Shown here one piece after another: positions 54,357-62,793 of a stretch of 64,000 bases of DNA. A model generated the notes under the pieces. That model was not told where the DNA came from. It searched no databases and saw only the letters and a program-made list of their open reading frames with translations. This DNA comes from R-RK-3 sp963834945 (GTDB lineage Bacteria; Pseudomonadota; Alphaproteobacteria; Rhizobiales; Rhodomicrobiaceae), in the NCBI GenBank assembly GCA_963834945.1, contig CAWIDT010000001.1, positions 496,001 to 560,000 of the forward strand, read 5' to 3'. Numbering within the stretch: the stretch's first letter is position 1; every line of letters begins with the position of its first letter. The translations under genes and the position numbers were made by a program.

Positions 54357-55007
54357 ATGCACACGGGGACGGGGATGAGCTTCTCGTGGAGTGCGGCCGG
54401 CATCGCGGATTGCGATGGCGGCCGCCGCCCTGATCAGCGCTGGTCGGCCTCGCGCTGATCGGCAAGGGGCGGCGATCTATGCCAAGGCGGTGCGTGGCGC
54501 AAATTCTGCTTGAACGCGCCTTCGACCGGAGCCTGCGAGCCGGCACAGCCCGTCAAACCCTGGTCCTGGGCCGACACCTGGCCGGTCGCCCGGCTGGAAG
54601 TGCCGCGCCTCGGGGCCAGCGCCATCGTGCTGAAGGGCGCCAGCGGTCAGGCGCTCGCCTTCGGCCCCGGCCTGCTGGACGGCACGCCCGCCCCCGGCGA
54701 GCCCGGCACTTCGGTCATCGCCGCGCATCGCGATACGCAGTTCAGCTTTCTGCGCGATGTGCATATCGGCGACGAAATCCGCGTGACGCGCGCCGACGGC
54801 GCCATCTACTGGTTCCGCATCGCCGACGCCCGCGTGGTGCGCTGGGACGCCTCAGGCATCGATCCGCATGCGGACGGGCACTGGCTGGTGCTCTCCACCT
54901 GCTGGCCGCTCGACGCCGTCACCTCGGGCGATCTGCGCTATGTGGTGCGCGCGCAGATGGTCGGCCGGCAGATCACCGGCGAGACGGCGGCCGCCGCGCG
55001 GCTTTGA
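54357..55007 (+). CDS. Class GN sortase (several N-terminal frame breaks)
   Basis: Membrane-anchored transpeptidase that would process the LPxTxT signal of the upstream protein. The C-terminal catalytic part is intact from about 54560: TWPVARLEVPRLGASAIVLKG, then SVIAAHRDTQFSFLRDV with the catalytic His, and WLVLSTCWPLDAVTSGDLRYVVRAQ with catalytic Cys (STCW) and the conserved Arg (LRY). The N-terminal membrane helix (AAALISAGLALIG region, 54400-54480) is split between frames at about 54415, 54470 and 54540. Starts at 54357 or 54375 are possible. The two-gene module is typical of proteobacteria. Confidence 0.88.
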
Positions 55008-55130
55008 TGGTCCGATGCACGCCGCCATGTCTTCACCCATTCGAGTGAGGCAGCCGCGATGGGCATGTGCCAATATGCCTCTCTGAATGTCCACCGATGG
55101 CTCGCAGCCCTCCTTACCAAGGACACCGCG

Positions 55131-56840
55131 ATGATAAACAAACCTCGTGCTTTCCTTGCGGCAGGAGCCATTTTGTGCATCGCGAGCGGCTCCTCCGCAG
55201 TGGCCCAGCAAGATCAATATGCGGTCCAGGGATGGACGCAGGCCGAACGCGACCGGTGGTACAGCACCTCTCAGGGATCGCGCCTGCTTCCCGAGGCCTG
55301 GTTCATGGCGCTTGAGCTGCCCGGCAGCCCGGAGAAATTCGCCCCCGCCTTGACCACGAAACGGTATGGATATCTGACGGATTACGCAGCGGGCGCCCGG
55401 CTACCCGTCGGCTTTGTCATCGACCAGGGCTTTTCGCCAGACGCGAGCCCAGAGCGCTGGGTGGGAATGACCTGTGCGGCCTGTCACACCGGCGAAGTGA
55501 CGTTTCACGGCAACAAGATGCGCATCGACGGCGCTCCAACCCTCGCCGACTACGAGACCTTCATCGAGGATTTCGCCGCGGCGCTCACGGCCACCGCCGG
55601 GCAACCGGAGAAATTCGACAGATTTGCCTCCGAGGTCCTTGGGACCGAATTGGGGGCGAAGAAAGATCAGCTCAAAACCGCGCTTCAGTCGCAGGCGGAC
55701 TGGTATTCCCGCGTGGTCAGCAAGAGCCGTTCCACGGCGAAATACGGTCATGGACGGCTGGATGCTCAAGGGCACATTCTGAATAAGGTTTCGCTCATTG
55801 CCGGGGTGCCGGAACAGCTTGAGGGCTATCCCGCGGACGCGCCGGCCAGCTACCCGTTCCTGTGGTACGCGCCAAAACAGGAACGCGTGCAATGGAACGG
55901 AGATTTCACCGCAAACGAAAACCTTCCAATCCTGAGGAACATTGGCGAATTGATCGGTGTCTTCGGATCGGTGGATGTCTCCAGCAATACCAGCGCCTAT
56001 CCTTCGAGCGTCCGCACCGATGCGATGAACGAGCTTGAGGATCTGATGAGAAAATTGCAGGCCCCGTCTTGGCCCGACCAGGCGTTGCTGCACCTGCCGC
56101 CATTGGCATCGACCGAGGCCGGTAAAGCACTTTTCCAAACGCATTGCGCCGCGTGTCACGTTTCGCTCGATAGAACGACCGGCGATCCGGCCGAACCTCT
56201 CGAACCGGGACAGACGATCGCGCAGATGAAGCCCTTCGAGGAGATCGGCACGGACGTCTGGCTATCCTGCAACGTCTACCTGCATCGGTCGAGAGCCGGT
56301 GTCTTTGAACCTCTTTTGAACAAGCCGATCGCTAATACCACTGAAATGTTGGTCCTGACTATTTTCGGGGTGTTTACCAACCCCAATCCCCCGGAGGCAC
56401 CCGCCTCCTCCGCAGAAACTCAGCGTGCGGATTTGCTCTACGCCAGCAAGAATAGCGTGGAGACGCCGCTGACGAGGCCCGAGCGGGAGGAGACATGCCG
56501 ACACCCCTCACAGCCGGACGATACGCTCGGCTATAAGGCAGGACCGCTCAACGGTATCTGGGCGACGGCGCCTTACCTGCACAATGGATCGGTCCCGACG
56601 CTCGCCGACCTGCTGCTTCCGGCCGCACAGCGCCCGGTGGTCTTCTCCGTCGGCGGCACCGAGTTTGACCCCGAACATGTTGGCTTCAAATCCGGCACCG
56701 GGGACGGACCGTTCCAGTTTCGCGTGCGCGACGTGGACGGCAAGGTCATTCCGGGCAATGACAATTCCGGGCACGACTATGGCACCGACCTCAGCACCGA
56801 GGACCGCGCGGCGCTGCTGGAATATTTGAAGTCTTTGTAG
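55131..56840 (+). CDS. Dihaem cytochrome c, RoxA-like / di-haem cytochrome c peroxidase superfamily
   Basis: 569 aa, periplasmic. Signal MINKPRAFLAAGAILCIASGSSAVAQ. Two haem motifs CAACH at about residues 115-119 (TCAACHTGEVTFHG) and 339-343 (HCAACHVSLDRTTGD). LNGIWATAPYLHNGSVPTLADLLLPAAQRP near the C-terminus is typical of MauG/CCP and RoxA-type proteins, as is the FWYxxPKQERVQW-type central block. Size and order fit the RoxA rubber-oxygenase group more than the 330-aa peroxidases, but the activity is inference. Start ATG 55131 after AAGGAC. No operon partner nearby. Confidence 0.82.
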   Translation: MINKPRAFLAAGAILCIASGSSAVAQQDQYAVQGWTQAERDRWYSTSQGSRLLPEAWFMALELPGSPEKFAPALTTKRYGYLTDYAAGARLPVGFVIDQGFSPDASPERWVGMTCAACHTGEVTFHGNKMRIDGAPTLADYETFIEDFAAALTATAGQPEKFDRFASEVLGTELGAKKDQLKTALQSQADWYSRVVSKSRSTAKYGHGRLDAQGHILNKVSLIAGVPEQLEGYPADAPASYPFLWYAPKQERVQWNGDFTANENLPILRNIGELIGVFGSVDVSSNTSAYPSSVRTDAMNELEDLMRKLQAPSWPDQALLHLPPLASTEAGKALFQTHCAACHVSLDRTTGDPAEPLEPGQTIAQMKPFEEIGTDVWLSCNVYLHRSRAGVFEPLLNKPIANTTEMLVLTIFGVFTNPNPPEAPASSAETQRADLLYASKNSVETPLTRPEREETCRHPSQPDDTLGYKAGPLNGIWATAPYLHNGSVPTLADLLLPAAQRPVVFSVGGTEFDPEHVGFKSGTGDGPFQFRVRDVDGKVIPGNDNSGHDYGTDLSTEDRAALLEYLKSL

Positions 56841-56944
56841 CGTTCGGCGCCGTAGACAGGCGATGTTCGACGCATCGTGACGGACATCCTTGTCCGGAGC
56901 GCCGAGCCCTTCAAAAACTGTAGCGCGGCGGTGAATTATCGGGC

Positions 56945-58514
56945 ATGGATTCTGGCACAATGCCGATCACCACCCGGTTCTTCGTCCAGTCCACCACCGC
57001 TCTGCTCCTCGTCGGATTTCTGGCGCTGCTCGGTATTGTCGGAACGACATTCTGGCTGGCCGAGCGCGCGCAGGTCTACTTCAACGACGTCATCGAGGCG
57101 CGCGACGCGCGAGGCGCCGCCGTGGAGCTGCGCAATGCCGTGCAGACGGCGGAATCCAGCCAGCGCGGCTTTCTGTTCACCGGGAATGAAATCTATCTCG
57201 CTCCTTACGACACCGCAAAGACGCTCGCGCAGAGACAACTCAATGCGCTCGGTCAGATGCTTGCGTCCTATAAGGATGCGAGGGCTTCCCTTCAGCGATT
57301 GACGGCCATCATCACGGAAAAAATTCGCGAGATGGACCAGACGATCGCCCTGAAGCGCGACCGCCGGGACGCCGAGGCGCTCGCCATCGTGCGGACCAAT
57401 CGCGGCAAGGCGCTGATGGATGAAGCCAATGTGTTCTTCTCCGGAATTATCAGCGCGACCGATGACCGGCTTACGACCGGCGTAGGGGAACAGAAAGCCA
57501 ATGCTGCCTGGCTGCGCTGGTTCTCGATCATCGGTGGGATGATTATCGTCGCGGTCATCGGCGGCGCCACCGTCACGGTGCTGCGCTATACGCGCGAACT
57601 CGGCGCCGCGCGCGACGAGGTAAGCATTCTGAATACCGGCCTGGAAGAGCGCGTTAGAAGCCGAACCGCCGAGCTTGCCAAGGCCAACGCCGAAATCCAG
57701 CGCTTCGCGCATATCGTCACCCATGACCTGCGGGCGCCGCTGGTCAACATCATGGGCTTCACCAGCGAACTCGAAACCAGCATGAACGCCGTGCGGGCGC
57801 TGGTCGACCAGGCGGAGGCCGGCGGCGGCCCCCGACGATACGGCTGTGAAAGAGGCCCGCGTTGCGGTGAGCCAGGATCTGCCGGAGGCCATCGGCTTCA
57901 TCCGCTCCTCGACCTTGAAGATGGACAATCTGATCAATGCGATATTGAAGCTGTCGCGGGAGGGGCAACGCCTGCTGCGGCCGGAGCGCGTGGATTTGCG
58001 CAGTCTGATCGAGGCAAGCGCGGCGGCGATCCAGCACCAGCTTTCGCAGGCAGGTGGGGAGATCAACCTCGAGCTGGATCTGCCACCCATCTTCAGTGAC
58101 AGGCTGTCGCTGGAGCAGATATTCGGCAATCTCCTCGACAATGCGGTGAAGTACCGCTCGAAGGACCGGCCATTGCGGATCGATCTGCGGCCCGGCGCTG
58201 CGTCGAGAGACCGGATCAGCATCGAAATCGCGGATAATGGCCGTGGCATCGCCGAACAAGATCGGGAGCGCATATTCGAATTGTTCAGGCGGTCCGGGGC
58301 GCAGGATCAGCCTGGCGAGGGGATCGGCCTCGCCTATGTGCTGACATTGGTGCGCAACCTGGGCGGCGAGATCAGCGTGACCTCCGTCCTCGACCAGGGT
58401 ACGACATTCCGCCTGGTGCTTGCCGCGGAGCCTGCGCGTGCCGGAGATTTCAGCCGTGTAGGTCCTAATGCAAAGAGTCTGCCGAAGCGCTATAAAGCGA
58501 AAGTATGTGTTTGA
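56945..58514 (+). CDS. CHASE3-type sensor histidine kinase (one frame break)
   Basis: About 522 aa. N-terminal TM (TTALLLVGFLALLGIVGTTFWLA), CHASE3 periplasmic sensor (RNAVQTAESSQRGFLFTGNEIYLAPYDTA), second TM (WLRWFSIIGGMIIVAVIGGATVTVLRY), then a coiled coil. HisKA H-box FAHIVTHDLRAPLVNIMGF with phospho-His at about residue 260. A frame break near 57828 joins to KEARVAVSQDLPEAIGFIRSS and the ATPase domain: N-box IFGNLLDNAVKYR, G1 IADNGRGIAEQD, F/G2 GEGIGLAYVLTLVRNLGG. No receiver-domain partner is nearby. A sugar-binding-type protein follows 76 bases downstream. Confidence 0.9.
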
Positions 58515-58590
58515 CGCGGGTACGCCTTGAGCCGGATATCTGCGTCAGCAAGAGCGAAGACGACGGGCGCCAGCCGGCGAGGGGTCAGGC

Positions 58591-59751
58591 ATGCTACCGA
58601 ATTGCACGATTGTACCGAACCGCCCGCGCATCGGGCCGATGCTGCTGGCGACGGCTCTGCTGGTGGCTCACATCTCCTCGTCCTCGGCGCAGGACGGCCC
58701 GCCCGGCATCACGGTGCCGACCGTATTTCCCCCGTTCGATGCGGCTGCTCCTTCATGCAGCCAGCCTCCCGGCCTCAAGAAGGTGCTGGCGTTTGCGCAG
58801 GACAATCAGCGCGAATTCATGCAGGGCGTCGCTCACGGCCTCTCAATGGCCGCCAAGGATCGCGGACTGGAATATCGGGTATCGGTGGCCGATAATGAGG
58901 CCGCCAGGCAGATCGAACAGGTCGGCCGGTTTCTCGCCGCGAAAGTGGGTGCGGTGGTGGCGGCGCCGGTCGATCCCGCGTCCCTGAGCCACAGCCTTCA
59001 GGAGATCATATGGGCGGGCGGCTATGTCGGAACCGTCGTGCCGCCGCCAGCGATCTCCTTGCTCAACGCGCCGCAATATCTGACGGGGAAAGCGCTGGGC
59101 GATGCCGCGGCCGATTACATCAAGACCAAGCTCGGCGGCAACGCCAAGGTCGTGCTCCTGACGCAGGACAGCCTCGAATTTCTGGCGCCGCGTTTCGTCG
59201 CCATTCGCGATGCGCTCAAGGACATGCCCGGCGTCAGCATCGTGGCCGATATTTCGCCAAACCCCGTCAGCAAGGAGGGCGGCCTAGCGACGATGACGAC
59301 TATCCTCTCGGCGCATCCCGATGTCGACGTCGTGCTGGGCGCGGACACCGTGGTGCTTGGCGCGCTTGCGGCCCTCAGGACTGCCGGTAAGGCGCGGCCC
59401 AACCAATTTCTCGGCGGCATTGACGGCGAGCCCGAGGCCGTTGCCGAAATCAAGAAAGGCAATACGCCGTACAAGATCAGCATCAGCCTGGCATCCCCCG
59501 TCTTCGGCTATGCCATGGGACAGCACGCGGCCGATTGGCTCGAAGGCAAAAGCATCCCCCAGGCCATGGATATTCTCCCCAGCACGCTCACTATTGCCAA
59601 CATCGCCCGCTATGAGGCCGATCTGGCCGACCCCGCACGCGTCTACGCCGACCCGGGGCGCCGGGCCGCATACCTCAAAATGTATGGCAATATCTGCTAC
59701 GACACCCGCGACCGCTACGTGAATTTCCCCTGGTCGTCGGAAGCGAAATAG
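58591..59751 (+). CDS. Periplasmic sugar-binding-type protein (RbsB/Peripla_BP_4 family), orphan
   Basis: 386 aa. Signal region MLLATALLVAHISSSSAQ follows a short basic start; ATG 58591 has GAGGGG upstream. KVLAFAQDNQREFMQGVAHGLSMAAKDRGLEY, AAKVGAVVAAPVDPASLSHSLQEI, YLTGKALGDAAADYIKTKLGG, VVLGADTVVLGALAALRTAGK and FLGGIDGEPEAVAEIKKG follow the type I periplasmic-binding fold of ribose/simple-sugar receptors. No permease or ATPase genes are near. Being directly behind a CHASE3 histidine kinase, it may pass ligand binding to that kinase, like ChvE or TorT. That is inference. Confidence 0.85.
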   Translation: MLPNCTIVPNRPRIGPMLLATALLVAHISSSSAQDGPPGITVPTVFPPFDAAAPSCSQPPGLKKVLAFAQDNQREFMQGVAHGLSMAAKDRGLEYRVSVADNEAARQIEQVGRFLAAKVGAVVAAPVDPASLSHSLQEIIWAGGYVGTVVPPPAISLLNAPQYLTGKALGDAAADYIKTKLGGNAKVVLLTQDSLEFLAPRFVAIRDALKDMPGVSIVADISPNPVSKEGGLATMTTILSAHPDVDVVLGADTVVLGALAALRTAGKARPNQFLGGIDGEPEAVAEIKKGNTPYKISISLASPVFGYAMGQHAADWLEGKSIPQAMDILPSTLTIANIARYEADLADPARVYADPGRRAAYLKMYGNICYDTRDRYVNFPWSSEAK

Positions 59752-59821
59752 TCCCGCCGCCGGCCCATTCAAGCGACACCACGGCGTGCCGCGCCGCGCC
59801 GCGCGCTCGATTTTTGGCATC

Positions 59822-59850
59822 TTGACAAGTGACTATTGAGTCACCTATCG
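59822..59850 (+). promoter_or_regulatory. Promoter with overlapping ArsR operator
   Basis: TTGACA (59822-59827) at ideal -35 position and CTATCG (59845-59850) as a weak -10, spacer 17 bases. The spacer is filled by GTGACT-ATTG-AGTCAC (59829-59844), a perfect inverted repeat. A repressor bound here would block the promoter. The start codon GTG at 59858 lies at the predicted transcription start, so the mRNA may be leaderless. Confidence 0.65.
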
Positions 59851-59857
59851 TCCGCCT

Positions 59858-60178
59858 GTGACAGACGATGACTACGTATTCAAGGCGCTTGCCGACCCGA
59901 CACGCCGGTTCCTCCTGGACCTGCTGTTTCAGCGCGACGGCCGCACGCTGAAGGAGCTGGAGTCCGGGCTCGATATGACGCGCTTCGGCGTCATGAAGCA
60001 TCTGCGTGTGCTGGAGGATGCCGGCCTCGTCGTCACCCGCCGGTCCGGCCGGGAGAAACTGCATTTTCTGAACGCAGTGCCGATCCGGCTGATCCATGAC
60101 CGGTGGATCGACAAATACACGGAACGGAAAGTCGAAGCGCTGATCGCGCTGAAGACCGAGCTAGAGAAAGAGGAATGA
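59858..60178 (+). CDS. ArsR/SmtB family transcriptional regulator
   Basis: 106 aa winged-helix repressor. TDDDYVFKALADPTRRFLLDLLFQRDGRTLKELE leads into the recognition helix region GLDMTRFGVMKHLRVLEDAGLVVTRRSGREKLHFLN. It lacks the cysteine pairs of metal sensors and matches the group that pairs with SRPBCC/AHSA1 proteins. The GTG start is preceded by no Shine-Dalgarno but by a promoter at leaderless spacing. It overlaps the SRPBCC gene start by 4 bases (ATGA), so it most likely regulates that pair itself. Confidence 0.92.
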   Translation: MTDDDYVFKALADPTRRFLLDLLFQRDGRTLKELESGLDMTRFGVMKHLRVLEDAGLVVTRRSGREKLHFLNAVPIRLIHDRWIDKYTERKVEALIALKTELEKEE

Positions 60179-60678
60179 AGATCATGTCGGACACATCAGC
60201 GACCACGCAGCTCTACAGGGTTGTGATCAAGGCGACCCCCCAGGCGATCTGGGACGCGATCACCAAGCCTGAATGGACCGAACGCTACGCCTATGGCGGG
60301 CGCGCCGAATACCAACTGAAGGCGGGCGGCCGGTTTTCCCACAAGGCCAGCGCGGAAATGCGCACGATGGGCATGCCGGAGGAGATCATCGTCGGCAAGG
60401 TCATCGAGAGCGACCCGCCCCGCAAGCTGGTGCAGACCTGGCATCCGATCTGGGACGAGACCTGTACCGCCGAAGCGCCGACGCACCTCACCTATGAGAT
60501 CAAGGAGAACCAGGGCGGCACCTGCACGGTGACCATAACCCACGACGTCACGGGCGCGCCCGTCATCGGCGGCATGGTATCCGGCGGCGGCGATCCGGCC
60601 CAGGGCGGTGGCGGCTGGCCGTGGGTGCTCAGCGATCTCAAATCGCTGCTGGAGACGGGCAAGCGCATGGCGGCCTGA
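60175..60678 (+). CDS. SRPBCC (AHSA1/START-like) domain protein
   Basis: 167 aa hydrophobic-ligand-binding fold. YRVVIKATPQAIWDAITKPEWTERYAYGG is the N-terminal signature, then VGKVIESDPPRKLVQTWHPIWDE, THLTYEIKENQGGTCTVTITHD and the C-terminal helix WVLSDLKSLLETGKRM. Start at ATG 60175 overlaps the ArsR stop; MSDTS at 60184 is an alternative. Such ArsR-SRPBCC pairs are widespread; ligand unknown. Confidence 0.92.
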   Translation: MKIMSDTSATTQLYRVVIKATPQAIWDAITKPEWTERYAYGGRAEYQLKAGGRFSHKASAEMRTMGMPEEIIVGKVIESDPPRKLVQTWHPIWDETCTAEAPTHLTYEIKENQGGTCTVTITHDVTGAPVIGGMVSGGGDPAQGGGGWPWVLSDLKSLLETGKRMAA

Positions 60679-60945
60679 CCTGTCAGCGCAAGCGGCGGAG
60701 ATCTCGCTAGGCCGAGGTCACCGCCGCCTGCGGGCCTAAATCAGAAATACTCCCCCCCCGCAAGGTTGCGCTGCGCCCGAATCCGCCCGATTGAAGATCC
60801 AAAGAGCTCTGTGCCCGCCGCGGCAACCCCTTGCCACTTTTCCCCAAATCCTCTGCTTTCGCCTTCTTTGCTGGCGACGACCCGTTTGCCTCGCTAAAAC
60901 AACGCAGCGACAGCGATCGGCCACCTATCCACACCGGGAACCAGC

Positions 60946-62721
60946 ATGACCCCCGACATCGCGATATGCCTGACCGTCCTGGGTGGCACAGTCCTGCTGT
61001 TCGCGTGGGACCGGTTTCCCGCCGATGTCGTGGCGTTAGGGGCGATGCTGGCGGTTGTCGCCACGGGGTTGCTGCCGGCCGACAAGGCGTTCGCCGGCTT
61101 CAGCAGCGATGCCGTACTGATGATTTTCGGCCTGCTCGTGATGTCCGCGGGGCTCTTTCAAACCGGCGTCGTGGAGATTGCCGGACGCCGCCTGTTCGAC
61201 CTGGCCGGCACCAACACCGCCGTCTTTCTTCCTGTCATGATGATCTCGGTCGCGTGCGTGTCGGCGTTCATGAGCAACACGGCGGCGACGGCCTTCTTCG
61301 TGCCGCTGGTCATCGGCTATGCCGGCAAGGTCGGCGTCAGCCCTTCGAAATTCCTCCTGCCGCTGGCGTTCGCGTCCATATTGACCAGTTCCATCACGCT
61401 GATCAGCACCTCGACCAACCTCATCGTCAGCGGACTTCTCACCCGCTATGAGGAGCCGCCGATGGGCATGTTCGAGCTGGCGCCGGTCGGACTGCCGATA
61501 GCCATCGCCGGTCTTCTCTACATGTGGCTGTTCGGCGTGCGCCTGATCCGGTCGCGCGACGATCAGGAGGTCGACGAGAAAATCGGCGAGCGCCAATACC
61601 AGGCCGATGTCGTCGTGGCGGCGAACGGCGCGCTGGTCGGCAAGTCGCTGACCGAGGCGAAACTCGCGGAGATCGAAGGGCTGCGGGTGATTACGCTGAT
61701 CCGCGGCACCGAAACCAACAGCGGTGAGAAAAAGCTGGCCGAGATGGTCCTGCAGGCCGGCGATGCGCTGGTCATCGAGGGGTTGCGCGCCGATCTTTTG
61801 CGGATCAAGGATATATCGGGCCTCGATTTCAAGGTAGACCTGCATCCTGCGGATCCACGCGACGCCGACAAAGACGCAACAATCGTCGAAGGCGTGTTGC
61901 TGCCGCGCGCGCCCCTGATCGGGCAGACCCTCAAACGATTGGAATTCCGGGAACGTTATGGGTTGCAGGTGCTCGCCCTGCATCGCGCCGGCCGGGTTCC
62001 GCAAACCATAAGCACGGCGCGGCTCCGCATGGGCGATGTGCTGTTGTTGCAGGGAACGCCCGAAAATGTGAAGGCGCTGGAGCGGGGCAATCTGTTCAAC
62101 ATCTTCGGTGGCGTCGAACGCGAGCGGCTCAATCGCCCGCGCGCGCCACTGGCCGCGCTGATTTTCGCCGCATCGATCGCCGCCGCGACCTTCAAGCTGG
62201 CCCCGCTCCCCGTGGCGATGCTCGCCGGCGCCTTCGCCATGCTGCTCACCCGCTGCCTGTCTCCCGAGGAGGCCTATCGGCAGGTGGAATGGAAAATACT
62301 GATCCTGATCGGCTCTCTGCTTTCGATCGGCGCGGCCATGGAGGCGAGCGGGGCGGGCCGGTTCCTGGCCCAGCAATTGATCGGCATTGTGGGCGCCGAC
62401 AGTTCCTTCGGGCTGCTCACCAGCTTCTTCTTGCTCACCGTGGCACTCACCCAGCCGATGTCGAACCAGGCCGCGGCGCTCGTCGTGTTCCCGATCGCGA
62501 TCCAGACCGGCCTGCAGCTTGGCGTCAACCCGCGCGCCTTCGGCATAATGGTCGCGGTGGCCGCGAGCTGTTCCTACCTCACGCCGCTTGAGCCCTCCTG
62601 TCTGATGGTTTACGGGCCGGGGAAGTATCGTTTCGCCGATTTTTTCATTGTCGGCCTGCCACTCACGGTGCTGATCTACGTGCTGGCCATCGTGATCATT
62701 CCCTGGCTCTGGCCCCTGTGA
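60946..62721 (+). CDS. SLC13/DASS-family transporter with two RCK_C (TrkA-C) domains
   Basis: 591 aa inner-membrane anion transporter. N-terminal helices and the first SNTAAT motif (FMSNTAATAFFVPLVIG), then STSTNLIVSGLL. Central cytosolic insert of two TrkA-C domains: VVAANGALVGKSLTEAKLAEIEGLRV, and LPRAPLIGQTLKRLEFRERYGLQVLALHR. The C-terminal half repeats the helices with LTQPMSNQAAALVVFPIAI and EPSCLMVYGPGKYRFADF. Members move sulfate, dicarboxylates or silicate-type anions with sodium; the regulatory RCK_C insert is typical of the SAC/YfbS-like branch. ATG 60946 follows CCGGGAACC. Intact. Confidence 0.92.
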   Translation: MTPDIAICLTVLGGTVLLFAWDRFPADVVALGAMLAVVATGLLPADKAFAGFSSDAVLMIFGLLVMSAGLFQTGVVEIAGRRLFDLAGTNTAVFLPVMMISVACVSAFMSNTAATAFFVPLVIGYAGKVGVSPSKFLLPLAFASILTSSITLISTSTNLIVSGLLTRYEEPPMGMFELAPVGLPIAIAGLLYMWLFGVRLIRSRDDQEVDEKIGERQYQADVVVAANGALVGKSLTEAKLAEIEGLRVITLIRGTETNSGEKKLAEMVLQAGDALVIEGLRADLLRIKDISGLDFKVDLHPADPRDADKDATIVEGVLLPRAPLIGQTLKRLEFRERYGLQVLALHRAGRVPQTISTARLRMGDVLLLQGTPENVKALERGNLFNIFGGVERERLNRPRAPLAALIFAASIAAATFKLAPLPVAMLAGAFAMLLTRCLSPEEAYRQVEWKILILIGSLLSIGAAMEASGAGRFLAQQLIGIVGADSSFGLLTSFFLLTVALTQPMSNQAAALVVFPIAIQTGLQLGVNPRAFGIMVAVAASCSYLTPLEPSCLMVYGPGKYRFADFFIVGLPLTVLIYVLAIVIIPWLWPL

Positions 62722-62734
62722 GCGGCAGCGCTAT

Positions 62735-62793
62735 TCGTTGTCGCATTTTCGCGACGCAAACCGGCATCCACTTTGCTGGAGAATGCTCGAATT
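62735..62793 (+). repeat. Dispersed palindromic intergenic repeat, copy C (shortened)
   Basis: TCGTTGTCGCATTTTCGCGA and CGCAAACCGGCATCCACTTT match the core of copy A almost exactly, followed by GCTGGAGAATGCTCG. It sits between the convergent SLC13 and TRAP genes. The palindromic first half found in copies A and B is absent or decayed. Confidence 0.7.
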
